DNA of 64,000 bases. Source: Trichobilharzia regenti (lineage: Eukaryota; Platyhelminthes; Trematoda; Strigeidida; Schistosomatidae). Under the pieces are notes generated by a model that saw nothing but the letters and a program-made list of their open reading frames with translations, was not told the origin of the DNA and did not search any database. The translations under genes and the position numbers were made by a program. Location: NCBI GenBank assembly GCA_944472135.2, contig OX235264.1, positions 95,800,319 through 95,864,318 on the forward strand, read 5' to 3'. Of this stretch, positions 10,629 to 21,390 are shown in pieces. Position 1 is the first letter of the stretch. Every line of letters begins with the position of its first letter.

Positions 10629-11132
10629 TTATTTGCGAGATTCTTTCACCGTCTTCGTCACCTTCTTCGTAGTCGTCACATCTGATGCACCGCCTCCTAC
10701 GCTCGGTGCCCTCTCATTCGGACAAGCCCAATGGACCACCTTCTTGACCAGCTTCTTCAATGTCGGAGGGAGAATGTTGAACATCTTATCGAGAACTGAG
10801 TTGAATCAAGTGTGCATTTGTGCATTAGTGGCATTGGATGTGATGCATTGTGTTGAGTATTTTGTATTGTGATTTGGCATTATTTTGATTGACAGAGAGG
10901 AGGGGTTGGCGAAAAATGAAGAGAAACAGATCATCATTATCGCGAAATGGGAACATTGATATCGGTATGAATTCAGCTGTTAACAAATCTCGTGAACTTA
11001 CTCAAGCCTTGCGTTTGACTGATGAGGACGGTTAGGCAGATGAGGAGGAAGATGCACTGATAGAATTTCCCGATAGGGAGAGAGGGAGAGAGAGAGACAA
11101 TTACTTGACTAGAATTTTACACTCACCTTCAT
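10629..11132 (-). CDS. P2 secreted peptide gene, unit A copy
   Basis: Three coding exons on the minus strand: exon 1 ATGAAG (11132-11127; donor GTGAGT), exon 2 of 55 nt (11056-11002; acceptor ATCAG, donor GTAAG), and exon 3 of 167 nt (10795-10629; acceptor CTCAG, stop TAA). Product 75 aa: a signal peptide (MKCIFLLICLTVL-), then a mature part beginning near ILDKMFNILPPTLKK. This is a short amphipathic basic helix followed by a single Cys (WACPN), a Gly/Ser linker and a Lys/Thr-rich tail. It differs from the unit B copy by Val to Ile in the signal peptide. The first exons and phase match P1. Function unknown; secretion is inferred from the signal peptide. The opposite-strand frame here is only a shadow. 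Confidence 0.8.
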
Positions 11133-11192
11133 TTTGTGTTGATTGGGGTAGAGGTGATTGGGAATATTTTGCTGACGGGAATTCTAGCTGGA

Positions 11193-11202
11193 AATATATA
11201 CA
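11193..11202 (-). promoter_or_regulatory. TATA box of P2, unit A
   Basis: GTGTATATATTTC on the minus strand, about 68 bp before the P2 ATG. It is conserved at the same spacing in the other two P2 copies. Confidence 0.55.
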
Positions 11203-11339
11203 CCCAATCGGGTAAATTGATTCTTGTTTTGCATATAATCCATTGTCTCTTGTCAGGTGAATTCTTGATGACTGAGTGACATTTGAATTTGATTTGAGAA
11301 GTGAATGATTATATGACTGAATATGACAGGGTAGCAGAT

Positions 11340-12050
11340 TGGCCATGTTGTCAGTCGGCGTGTTTGAACTATTTATGAGGTGTATTTTGGGAGGAGAATT
11401 TTTGGGTGTTTCCCTAGTTTACGCTTTACGGATTTTGTAGTTCGATATTCGATGTGGTTTTCTGTCTTCATTATTTTTAGTGTTCCAGATGCTGTAGATG
11501 TTTTGGTTTGATTTACTGGTGATGCTGAATGTCGCATATGGAGCCACCGAACTATGAGAGTTAGTGAGTTGTTCGCTTCACGTCGGCTTCCTGTAGGTGG
11601 ATCTCTTTAGTGTTCCATCTTGGTCACGTCTTGTTAGCTGAATGTAGAGAAAATGTTTTGAGCATAACTCCTTCTCGAATGTGAACTGGATTCTAGGGTG
11701 GCAGTTGTCGAAAGTATCCAGATTAAACTCCGAATTCCCTCATTAATCAGGATATTGGAAGTGACATCCACGTATATTTTGTAAAACCCAAATCCGTCAA
11801 CCATTTTCTTCAATTATGTGTTCTGGTGTTTTGAAATGAAGCAATCTGCAATCACTGGGCCTAATAACGAGCCCGTTAATATACCATTCATTCGCCAATA
11901 TATTTCATCATTATTAGGATTGATTTGGATAATTAGGATGCATTTGAAACTGTAGTTCCTTCAAGTAGTCACTGAGTATACCAATGTAGATCCTGTATGA
12001 ATCAATGTTTTCGCACGTGTTCCATATTGTGTTAATCAGTGTGATATTTG
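11340..12050 (-). pseudogene. Old Penelope-like relic within unit A
   Basis: Read on the minus strand, the pieces NGILTGSLLGPVIADCF, an IYVD block, and LTRRDQDGTLKRSTYRK with frame breaks follow the RT order of Penelope proteins. The relic is shared by units A, B and C, so it predates the amplification. It lies just upstream of P2 and may underlie part of its promoter region. Confidence 0.55.
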
Positions 12051-12071
12051 TATACAGTGATAGCTCCTTGG

Positions 12072-12303
12072 GTGGGCGTCTGTAGCATTGCGGTTAGTAC
12101 GCTCGCCGACCATGCACATAATCTGAGTTTCGATCCAGGCCGACGCACTCCTTTACCTCACTAAGCCAGAAATAATGCTAATAAAGATGAAAGGTTGGGA
12201 ATGAGGCCAGCATATACAACATGTAAAAATAAACACTGATACGAAAACTTCAAGCCCTAGGTTGACGCCCTGTGTTTCACTAGAGGACGTGAAGGAAAAA
12301 AGT
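12072..12303 (+). repeat. tRNA-derived SINE in units A and B only
   Basis: tRNA-like head (AGCATTGCGGTTAGTACGC, B-box-like GTTTCGATCC), then a body containing CCTTTACCTC and GAAAGGTTGGGAATGAGG, ending GACGTGAAGGAAAAAA. The same SINE body occurs at 59022-59250 and 63715-63945. Unit C lacks it at the matching point (about 50960-50985). Confidence 0.7.
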
Positions 12304-12686
12304 GTTTTGATTAGAGACACTGACATTTTCGATGGAGTTGACAAATTCATATGAATTGCAGAGTGAGTGGCAGGAGGCTTGCCTTCTGACTGGTTCTAAC
12401 ATATTGTTAGGTGTGTTTATCAGTTATAATATGCGTATGGCTCCAGGTCTGACCGGCCTTCCATATACCCAGGAATTGCATGGGGGCCAGTCTTGTTGGT
12501 TAATCGTCCAGTCGCAGTGATGACGGTGGGGGAAATCATCATCTCTCACACAGTCGGTATGGAGAAACTGGCCTGGGTTGAGTGATAAACCACAGTCAAC
12601 ATTTTGATTGTCAGTGTAACCAATACTAACATAGAAGCAGCACTAAACTCAATAGATAAGACTACAGCAGAAGAGGTTCGAGCACA

Positions 12687-14295
12687 ATGTGCATTAACAC
12701 TAAAAATCAAAAGAAAACAAAATCAAACTTAACAAAATCGGAAAGGGAAGCTTTAATTAGTCTTAAACAGGATAAAAACATTGTCATCGCAAAAGCTGAC
12801 AAAGGAAACGCCACCGTAGTATTGGATAAATCTGACTACATCAAAAAAGTTACTGAACATATTCAAATGGGTCCATATGAGGAAATTAAGAAGCCTGTAG
12901 ATACAATAATGAATAAGGTTAAGAAATCTACAGCGGAACTAATACGCCATCGCTGGGTGAGTCTAAATGGTTTAATTTAATGCCTAAAACTAATAATGCT
13001 AGTAGAATATATGGTACCATAAAAATACATAAGCCAGGTTACCCCATAAGACCAATAGTAGATTTTAGAAATACCCCCACGTATGAACTATCAAAACACT
13101 TAGCTCTAATACTATGCCCCATTAGAAATCGTTCAAACTCTAGATTAACTAATTCATATGAGATGAAAAATAAAATAAATGACATTCAACTAGCGAATGA
13201 TGAAACAATGGTTAGTTTTGATATAACTAGTCTTTATACTAATATACCAGTTAATATGGCCTTAGAAGCAGTTAAAAAAGAATTAACTGCGGATCCGGAA
13301 CTCAGTCATAGGACAAAGCTGTCCATTGAAGAAATTATTTTAGGAATTCAGTTATGCCTCACATCTACTATCTTTAAGTTCCAAGGTGCAATATATAGAC
13401 AAACAGAAGGTGTAGCAATGGGATCACCAATATCCCCTATCGTAGCAGACATATTTATGGACAGCTGGGAAAATAGTGCCCTCAATACATTTAACCCTAC
13501 TCCGAAAATATGGTGGAGATATGTGGATGACACTTTCACAGTGTTAAAAACAGAACACATCTCTAGCTTCTTGACACATATAAACTCACAAGTTGAGGGA
13601 ATAAAATTCACATTTGAATCAGAAAATGAACAAGGAGAATTAGCTATGTTAGATTGTAAGATAAAAAGAATAGAAGAAGGCAAACTACACACTAGTGTTT
13701 ATAGAAAACCAACGCATTCTAATAGATATTTAGACTTTAATTCGTCTCATCCTTTAACTGTTAAGGCAGGCTTAGTTAAATGTTTAACAAACCGAGCAGT
13801 GGCACTAAGTAGCACAAAAAAGATCTAAATAATGAATTAAAACAGATAGAGAAAGCGTTGGTGTTGAATAACTATCCTATAAAATTCATTAGGAAGATCA
13901 CTAAAGGCCAAAAACAAAATAAAAATAATTGTGAAACTAGTAATAATAACATAAATAAGAAAGAATATAAGTCATCCACAGTTATACCATATAAAGAGGG
14001 GACATCTGAGACACTACGTAGGATTCTGAATAAAATAGGAATTAGGGTGGCATTTAAACCTACAAACTCACTCAGGGACAAGCTCTGTAGGTTAAAGGAC
14101 CCAGTTGACCCAATTAGACAAAATAATATTATTTACAAAATACCATGCAATGACTGTGAGGTCAACTACATAGGTCAAACTAGTAGGTCAGGGGTAGTCA
14201 GATTGTCAGAGAATAAGAGTTTAGCTAAGGTAAGAATGGTTGACCCCGAGAAGATAAGTAATTTAGAAAACAGCTCAGCAATTGCAATGCATTAA
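12687..14295 (+). pseudogene. Penelope polyprotein (RT plus GIY-YIG), frameshifted
   Basis: Three frames together cover one protein. The N-terminal part (12687-12980) holds AKADKGNATVVLDKSDY. The RT (12980-13828) holds YGTIKIHKP, SFDITSLYTNIP, GVAMGSPISPIVADIFM and the catalytic YVDD (in WWRYVDDTFTVLK). The linker and endonuclease (13858-14295) hold the Cys pair and YIGQTSRSG of the Penelope-type GIY-YIG domain. Frames change near 12980 and near 13815. At 13815 an A run has six As where the copy at 61690 has seven. The RT copies RNA at the target end and the endonuclease nicks DNA. This copy is inactive as read. Confidence 0.85.
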
Positions 14296-14534
14296 CACAC
14301 AACCACACAATAGGGTGGGAGAGGGTTAAAATTCTAAAAAGTAATCTAGGTAGGTGGAGAGAGAGGTTGATTACTGAAGACTTGTTCATCGAGACTACAC
14401 CCAACACATGCAATAGGAATGGCTCGTCGCTCATACCTGAAATATGGAAAATACTATTACCAATCAACTCAAGTGAAAATCAAGAGAAAAACAATGGAAT
14501 ATTATAAATGAATTTAGGAAGTCGTGTGATTACC

Positions 14535-14579
14535 TTGATATGATTATGAGCAATAAATTGTGCTCGAAACGTCATCAGT
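14535..14579 (+). ncRNA. Hammerhead-like fold in Penelope 3' region (divergent core)
   Basis: UUGAU (14535-14539) pairs with AUCAG (14574-14578) as stem I. GAGCA and UGCUC form stem II just before GAAA. ACGU is a palindromic mini stem III ending in GUC. Penelope elements are known to carry hammerheads of this form. The stretch that should read CUGANGA is AUGAUUAU, so C3 and G8 are changed and one base is extra. The fold is conserved at 62592-62635 and 60975-60932. Probably weak or inactive. Confidence 0.4.
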
Positions 14580-14685
14580 AAATATTACTGTATAACACTG
14601 TGAGACTTTATCAAAACAAAATTAACCCATAATGGAATTACACTCTACCACAGTGCACAAGTTTTATACTTATATTAATAATACT

Positions 14686-16060
14686 CACACACATTCACCC
14701 AGGGACAGAAACTCTCGCTAATATCCTGATTATCACCATCCTACAATGCGCGGAACTCCTCCTTTCCTCTCCATAACATTGAATCAAGTCAAAATCTCAA
14801 CAATAACGCCACCAGTCAATAATTGATGACACTGACTGAAAACAAATCGACTTCTATTTCATCAATACACAACACTCATTATTTGTTGACCAAAATATAC
14901 ACAAATGCACACAAACATCCACACACCAGTACACCAGTACACACAAATACACAATCAGCATTATCCATCCATCCACAGATTAACACACCTCTCCTGCTAA
15001 AATACACACAGTAACCAGCCTCTCCCCCTACATACATCACAGTGACAACTGACACTGATAGTTCTACTGTCACCACAAACACGTTCACTCACATTCCACC
15101 AACATTCACAGAATATTACTAGGCTGATACAACCAGGCTGGCACTACTTCCAGCGCCACTGAGAAGGTGGAACTGAAACGTCAACATTCTTACCATAATG
15201 CAGCATCTGTGTACCCTCTCTTCCACCTAATTTACATTATTGTAAGCAATGCCACTCTGGCTTTCCACTTGGGGAGATTTTGAGAATATATGTGGATTCG
15301 ACAGCTCATCCACTTATTGAAACAAAGGTATGGTTTCATGAAATAATAGTATGGAATGCAATTGAAATGAGTTTGTGGTACTATTACATACTGTGTCATC
15401 AAATCTCACTTCGTGTTACGCAAAATTTGATTTGCCTATTGTTCCCAGAATTTTACGCCCCTTTCAACAGTTATATATCCTAAGAATTAATGTGTATATG
15501 ACATTACTTGTTTTATCCTTTCATATTTAACATGAATATAACCACAATCATTGTATTTACATTTCATACTATTAATACTTTATTTGTTCCTATTTATGGT
15601 TCAATTCACTCACCGGATAAAATTTCCTAAAAACTATATACATGAGATTACGATTGTACAGCATGGAAATAAATTCCGTGCAAAGAGTCAATACGCTGAA
15701 TCACTCCTGACTTCCTGATGACCCAATGGAAATTATGCTCGAACTAGCCACTTATCGCACGAGAAAACTTTCTAATTCACTAAGGTGAATCATCATAAAG
15801 CATGATGCAGTTTCCATAAACAAACATGAACAGGGTAATTAGAAACACACAATATCATATAACAACACACAAATATTCAAATAGAAGAACTCTTGGTAAT
15901 CTCTTCACCGAGACACCTAAACCACAAATCACCAGTCCACCAGTTTCACGAAAAAATATCAAGTGAAGAAACCACTAAATGGTCATTCATTCATATAATT
16001 GACAAGTCAGGTTAGTCAACGACACTTCAATCAATCTATGGATTCATTGTTGGACAAGTG
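14686..16060. other. Unit A intergenic region upstream of P1
   Basis: Conserved in units B and C. CA-rich tract at about 14890-14990. Frames at 14823-15014, 14879-15088 and 15280-15483 recur in the copies but show no family features. I see only spacer and upstream P1 sequence. Confidence 0.45.
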
Positions 16061-16065
16061 AATAC

Positions 16066-16073
16066 TATATAAG
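16066..16073 (+). promoter_or_regulatory. TATA box of P1, unit A
   Basis: TATATAAG, 75 bp before the P1 ATG and followed by a CACTCA-rich leader. Identical motif and spacing in units B and C, and conserved in D. Confidence 0.65.
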
Positions 16074-16140
16074 CATTAGGATTTCCACCTCACTCACTAA
16101 CTCACTCACTCACACAAATAGTCAAACATCGACAAGAACA

Positions 16141-16511
16141 ATGAAGGTAAGACTGCCGTTTCTAACTTCATATTTACATTCTTTCCTACCTTGCTTCCTC
16201 CCTTCACTGACAGAATCTCACGCTCCTCATCTTCACCACAATTCTCATCGCTCTCATCTGCACACCAGGTAAGTGTGTTCACTGGTTGTTGGCCGATGCA
16301 CTGCGTTGCACAGTGAGATTCGAAACTGTGTAGAACTCTCTTCTGATTCTGTCCTAATCTCCACGTGTTCTCTCGTCGTGTAGGTGCTGACGGTATGCTG
16401 GCTATGCTCCCGGTGACAATCAGAGCTGTACTGGCACCGGTGCTCAAGTTGGGATGCAAATTCGTTCCTAAATTCCTGTTTCCGACTGACGAGGAGGTGG
16501 CCAGCTTCTAG
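16141..16511 (+). CDS. P1 secreted peptide gene, unit A copy
   Basis: Exon 1 ATGAAG (16141-16146, donor GTAAGA), exon 2 of 55 nt (16214-16268, acceptor CTGACAG, donor GTAAGT), exon 3 of 128 nt (16384-16511, acceptor TCGTGTAG, stop TAG). Product 62 aa: a hydrophobic signal peptide (MKNLTLLIFTTILIALI-), then a mature part starting near ADGMLAMLPVTIRA, with a hydrophobic helix, one Cys (KLGCKF), and an acidic end (TDEEVASF). Exon 2 length and phase equal those of P2. The mature motif M-x-x-M-L-P-x-T ... C aligns with P2, so the two are paralogues. A poly(A) signal AATAAA lies at 16585-16590. Secreted; function unknown. Confidence 0.82.
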
Positions 16512-16599
16512 TGAATACAAGCACACGTTACCTACCACTTGTTGTGTAGACGACCATTGTGAATCCAGAAATAGTCTTGATTGTAATAAAATCAGTGTG

Positions 16600-18423
16600 T
16601 GTATTTGATTGCGTTGCTTTTATTGTGTTTTTGTTATGAATGGAGTGGTGTGGTTAGTGATGATTCAGGTCGAGTGGTAGTAATTCTAGTGATATTGTTC
16701 AAGATGCGTAATTTTGGATTCGGAATTTACAAGAACCGTCATATGATGCATTTCGACGATTATGCGATACGTCTGTTCTTCGCTTTCAACGAGACAACGG
16801 GGATCTTCTGAGTCTTTCTGCATGCCTCCAAGAGATTCAAATATGCTAGAAGATATATCCGTATATTCCCTAGGATTATCTGTTAATTTCAACAAGCTTT
16901 TAAAACTGGTGAACTGCGTAAAAGAGAGCAGCTCCCAAGCAAATAATTTCACTCGCCACACCATTTATAAAACAAGATACAGTCACACAAATGAAAGCCT
17001 ATCTTCATGATATCGCAGCGTTTGTGGACGTGAATTCTGGTGAGAAAAATATTTTACGTGATGTCGGGTGACATATTTATCTGCATAAGTGGTAGGCCTT
17101 TCGGCGAGTTTATTGTTGAGAATAACGCAAGATAACAAATGGATCGGAAGACTCAGTGTGCATCGATTGGATTGACAAAAATCCACCAAATACCCCTCCC
17201 AGGTCTTTTGGAGAATGAAGCAAAGCATAGTGAGCATTCACACATAAGAACGTGACTGAATGAGCAAAGTATATTTGAACTGCTTCAAAATGAAGCGAAG
17301 CCTCTTCCGTACACCACATAACGGACCAATCAACACTGAGGCAATATTACTCAACTGGAAATATGTCACATCAAAATCGTCAAGTTTGGAAATATTGCCT
17401 ACATTACATACCCGTATGTACAATTGTATGTACGGGTGGTTGAAGATAATAATAAGATATCCATATTATACAGATGATGATGAATTGACAAGTGATCAAG
17501 CGCATGGGGAAATGTATTTCTTATGTGGCTCTCTGAATCACACACTGATGATTGGCTTTATATCGGAATTAGATAATACCTACCCAAAAGTACAGTGACG
17601 CCATTGACAGGCAGAATTACTCGATTACGTTTTGTATTAACAACTATGTTCAAACACATGGATCCTATAAAACCCAATTCACTGTGGTCACTCGTAATTT
17701 GCTGATCTTAACTGCCTGAAAACAGAATAATTAACCGATGGATTTGGAATAAAACTGCAGTGCTAAACATTCGGTTTATATTTCGAAATACTCAGAACAT
17801 CACAATTGCAAAGAGACCGTTATTTTCAAGTTGTGAATGGTGATATAACGCTTGGTAATTCAACCATCTACAACTGCATCAAAATCATCCACGTAAGGTA
17901 CACATCATCTCCATTATTCTCCCGGAATACTGTTACGAAATGTGTACTACTTTTATAGATGAATTTGATAAAAATGTCTCAAGAAACGTAAAATTACAGT
18001 AAATGTTATTTCGTCGATTTTGAGATATTAGGACTAATTCTGCTTTAATTTGACAAAAAATATTTTGTCTGGAAGATTAATTGAATCATCTGCATTAAAC
18101 CATCCAGTTCAGTGGGGCCAGTAACACTGAAATCAGTCACATTTCTTACCTAATATCCATAAGTGAAATCTCGTGAAATGCTTTGCATTGAGTGATAAGG
18201 CGATTTACCGTGTTGACCGATAATTAAGTAACATAGATATGTAAACGTGTCGGATGGCCGTGTATTCCTAGAAAGTGGTATATAAATCAGCTACACAGAA
18301 AAATCAAAATAAGGAACACTTCAACAGCAACCATTGTTTGTCAGCGATGTAGTGGAATGAATGCGGAAACATCCTTGAGAAGCTTTCATAAGTTGAACGT
18401 GTCGTGAAGTGAGCTACTGCGTC
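16600..18423. other. Unit A region downstream of P1
   Basis: Conserved in units B and C. The frames 16686-16964 (-) and 17260-17598 (+) stay open in all three copies. Coding is not supported: several changes in unit C alter residues, and no domain is recognisable. A palindrome of about 20 bp (CCCGTATGTAC / GTACATACGGG) lies at about 17411-17440. Confidence 0.45.
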
Positions 18424-18595
18424 TCATATACACAGTGGTTAGGACTGTCGCCGACCATGCATATAATCCGAGGTTTCATCCCTTGCTGACGCACACCTGA
18501 TATCTATGGTCGGCCTGCAAAATTTGGGCTATCGATATCCATGCTGAAAATTCCATACTTGTACCAAAAATACAGTGTGGAATCAAGCTGTAAAC
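18424..18595 (+). repeat. tRNA-derived SINE, second family (unit A)
   Basis: Head CACAGTGGTTAGGACTGTCG, then the body with CTGATATCTATGGTC. Shared by units A, B and C, so it predates the amplification. Confidence 0.65.
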
Positions 18596-18891
18596 ATGAT
18601 AAAGAAAATTTGTAGCTCAGGTGGATGATTTTGATGTGGTTGTGTTCTCTGAGCTGGATGGTTGATTTGCGAAACTTTCATCACCCTACTAGGTGACATC
18701 TTCAGCGCATACTTCAATTTGAAATGAGCTTTCAGATTTCTCCACGAGTTTATTAATTATCTCTCCCAAGCTGTAAACAAAAATAATGATAAAAAAATAA
18801 TGACAATCTGATGTATAAGCAGTTGTACGAAATTCCCGTGTGAATTCACACAACATTGGGTTAAACTTGATTCAGTTATATTTACCGGTGT

Positions 18892-19166
18892 TGATAGGAT
18901 CCCACATATTTTGGTATTGACTGTTAATTTTGCATATATGGTATATTATCATTCTCACACATTTTCGTATTGACTGTTAATCTTGCATATATGGTATCGA
19001 TAAATTCTTGCTGCATTATCGTACGAATGTAAAAGGACAGTTATGTGTCAGACACACAGATCACACTCTATCCAGTACCACGCAAAGGTCAACTCGACAA
19101 AGAAGAGCTCCGAAACCTTTTCAAATAGATCCAAAAAGCAAGTCCTACACTCTTTACGGGGGGAGG
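18892..19166 (+). repeat. Extra LTR start plus integrase tail upstream of the 5' LTR
   Basis: 18892-18990 is the first part of the LTR. It then switches inside a tandem repeat to the integrase C-terminal end and polypurine tract (18991-19166; same as 25108-25278). This reads as the remains of a second, head-to-tail element sharing the LTR, mostly deleted. The small minus-strand frame at 19048-19233 is a shadow of it. Confidence 0.7.
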
Positions 19167-19756
19167 TGATAGGATCCCACATACTTTGGTATTGACTGTT
19201 AGTCTTGCATATATGGTATATTATCATTCTCACACATTTTGGTATTGACTGTTAGTCTTGCATATATGGTATATTATCATTCTCACACATTTTGGTATTG
19301 ACTGTTAATCTTGCATATATGGTATATTATCATTCTCACACATTTTGGTATTGACCGTTAATCTTGCATATATGGTATATTATCATTCTCACACATTTTG
19401 GTATTGACTGTTAATCTTGCATATATGGTATATCATCATTCCCACACATTTTGTTATTGACTGTTAATCTCGCACATATGGTATATTATCATTTCTCACA
19501 CACTTTGTTATTGGCTATTAAGATCAATTATTTCAAATGCTGTTAGCTGTCCATATTGTTGTAAAATGTATAAATACCATGGCTTTCTTTGTCGTTGTTG
19601 TTGTACTACGATACACAGTCACAGTCCAGCCTTTGTCTTTTGATATTTGCATGCTTCACTGAATCGGAAGGTACGACAAGCAGATAGGCAGATTAGTTCA
19701 GGCGCAGACAGAACAAGGTGAAAACGTCTTCATTTTAATTCCCTACAGTTATAACA
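19167..19756 (+). repeat. Gypsy 1 5' LTR with 53-bp tandem repeats
   Basis: Starts TGATAGGATCCC, ends TATAACA. About six tandem units of roughly 53 bp (each containing TTGGTATTGACTGTTAATC and CATATATGGTATA) fill 19180-19510. The 3' LTR (25279-25752) has fewer units, 474 versus 590 bp. In the LTR U3 region such repeats may act as enhancers (inference). Confidence 0.8.
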
Positions 19757-19877
19757 AATTGGCGACGGGGTTTTACCCTAACTCATTGAAGCTATAACAA
19801 GCAAGCGACGACGCGTTTTATTCTGTTCAGCGCAGCTATAGATTATTTTTGACTGTGTTAATTACAACCCAATTACA

Positions 19878-20834
19878 ATGTCTATCTCTCTGGACGATCT
19901 CAAATCTATCTTGCAGCAGCAGCAAGTTCAGAATGAAGCAGCTCAACTAAAATTAATCGAAGCTCTCACTCAGAAGCTGCCCATTCAAGTTCCATCAACA
20001 TCTCATTCAGACAAATATGAAAGCATCTCAAATTCCATCAGTGAGTTCAACTACGACCCAATATCTGGTATCGTATTTGATGCATGCTTCAATCATTACG
20101 AAGACGTTTTCCGTATTGAATGCTACATGTTTGATGATGCTGCCAAAGTCCGATTGTTACTAAGAAAACTTGGTACTGTTGAGCACAACAGATATGTTAA
20201 CTTCATTCTGCCCAAGAACCCACGTGAGTTATCATTCGATGAGACAGTCACCGTTTTATCACAAATCTTTGGTGAACAGTCATCCATGTTTAATATTCGG
20301 TATCAATGTTTTCAGTTGACAAAAATGCCTTCCGATGATTATGTCACTTACGCTGGCAAAGTGAACAAGGAATGTGAAAGGTTCAAACCACACGAAATGA
20401 CATCAGATCAGTTCAAGTGTTTGATTTTTATTTGTGGGTTGAAGAACCCAGAAGATACTGACATAAAAACTCGACTTCTGTTACTCGTGGAACAAGATCC
20501 GAAAATGACTTTACAAATGGTGACAGCAGAATGCCTGCGCTTAATCAACTTGAAGCACGATACTGCTATGGTGGAGTGCAAACGACAGTCGTCTGAATTT
20601 GGTTCAATTAACACAGTGAAAAGTCCTCCGATCACCGTTAAGCACACAGCACGTCAGTCTCAGAATTCAGCTAAACCTCCTTCAGTGTGCTGGCACTGTG
20701 GTTCGTGGCATTTTGTCAAGTTCTGTCCTTTCAAGAAACATAAATGCCGTAATTGTCACCGTTTTGGACATAAAGAGGGTTACTGTCCACGGCAGAAAAA
20801 TCCTTCGGTGAGGAACAGAAGTAGTCGTTTCTAG
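19878..20834 (+). CDS. Gypsy 1 gag (left arm)
   Basis: 318 aa. Gln-rich start, a capsid-like central region (DDAAKVRLLLRKLG, then EQSSMFNIRYQC), and two zinc knuckles at about residues 271-303. The first is CWHC-x3-H-x4-C, the second CRNC-x4-H-x4-C. Gag packages the element RNA. It ends at a TAG that lies in frame with the downstream protease, while the related gag-protease at 45040-43505 has no stop there. The frame continues open until the CsRn1 insertion at 20910. The protein is identical to that in the right arm. Confidence 0.85.
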   Translation: MSISLDDLKSILQQQQVQNEAAQLKLIEALTQKLPIQVPSTSHSDKYESISNSISEFNYDPISGIVFDACFNHYEDVFRIECYMFDDAAKVRLLLRKLGTVEHNRYVNFILPKNPRELSFDETVTVLSQIFGEQSSMFNIRYQCFQLTKMPSDDYVTYAGKVNKECERFKPHEMTSDQFKCLIFICGLKNPEDTDIKTRLLLLVEQDPKMTLQMVTAECLRLINLKHDTAMVECKRQSSEFGSINTVKSPPITVKHTARQSQNSAKPPSVCWHCGSWHFVKFCPFKKHKCRNCHRFGHKEGYCPRQKNPSVRNRSSRF

Positions 20835-20909
20835 CTGAAACAATCTCCTCGAGTACAGACCATTTTCACAACTTCCAAAGTCGATTTCGCCAGCAAACGT
20901 AAGTACATT

Positions 20910-21390
20910 TGTATGGGACTAATATTAGAGTTCACTTTCATTCCAAATATAAAAGTAATAATCCAAGTCAGTGGAGTGTTAAATCACAATATATTACCAA
21001 AAATACAGTGACGAGTTATAGCAACAAAAATGATTACTTGGATATAAAGTCTAATTCCTCGGCTACAAATTAATTATATAATCCACGGGCACGTTAATTG
21101 TTTGGACTGCGTCTGCTGTAGCTGCTGTGTTCCGGTTGTAGAAATGTCTTCGGTTGAGAGTAGTAGGCTCCTACAATAAATCCGAAGTATACAACACTGT
21201 GTGAGTGGAGCAAGTAAGCAGAAGTGACCAGGGAGAATACGAAGTCTCCAACAGCAGAGTGTATTTTTCAATTGTCCCAGGAAGTTATATATATTTCAAC
21301 AAGAAGCGTTTTAAACAAAAATTATGTACAATATCTCGAATTTATACAAGTAACCAAAAAGTGTACAATCACATTGTTACGCACTCCACA
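20910..21390 (-). repeat. CsRn1-type 3' LTR (left arm)
   Basis: 481 bp, on the minus strand starting TGTGGAGTGCG and ending TCCCATACA, with a polypurine tract (CTAGGGGGGAG) just upstream in element sense. A 4-bp target duplication CATT flanks the element at 20906-20909 and 24553-24556. The small plus-strand frames at 21205-21451 are not genes. Confidence 0.8.

Larger units (their letters stand above)
12628..14685 (+). mobile_element. Penelope-like element inserted in unit A
   Basis: Unit A is 2058 bp longer than units B and C at this point. The extra DNA is bounded by AATACT at 12622-12627 and 14680-14685, a 6-bp target-site duplication; units B and C have the uninterrupted site. The insert encodes an N-terminal region, an RT and a GIY-YIG endonuclease in order. 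It ends with a 3' region holding a hammerhead-like fold. Because only unit A has it, it inserted after the units were duplicated. Confidence 0.9.
9953..18891 (+). repeat. Amplified unit A, carrying P2(-) and P1(+)
   Basis: This block is colinear with unit C (47955-55505) and is the reverse complement of unit B (46130-35636). It carries gene P2 on the minus strand, gene P1 on the plus strand, an old Penelope relic, and two SINEs. A Penelope element (12628-14685) is present only in this copy. The unit is broken at 18891 by an LTR-element nest with target duplication GGTGT. It resumes at 25753-26205, where it matches 55506-55957 of unit C. Confidence 0.9.

Noticed and set aside
10525..10872. 115-codon frame conserved in three copies (also 41602-41949, 49424-49771)
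   Set aside because: It is the strand opposite P2 exon 3; its conservation follows from P2 coding constraint. P2 has proper splice sites and a signal peptide, this frame has neither.
14879..15088. 69-codon Val/Cys-rich frame, also in units B and C
   Set aside because: Reverse strand of a CA-rich low-complexity tract.
16686..16964. 92-codon minus-strand frame open in units A, B and C
   Set aside because: No family features and it overlaps other frames in the P1 downstream region. The diverged copy at 56500-56830 does not keep it.
17260..17598. 112-codon frame open in units A, B and C
   Set aside because: Unit C changes several residues, no domain or signal is seen, and the surrounding non-coding DNA is equally conserved. 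Kept as unsupported rather than called.
19180..19510. Regular 53-bp repeats resembling a CRISPR array
   Set aside because: Contiguous tandem repeats without spacers, inside an LTR of a eukaryotic retrotransposon.
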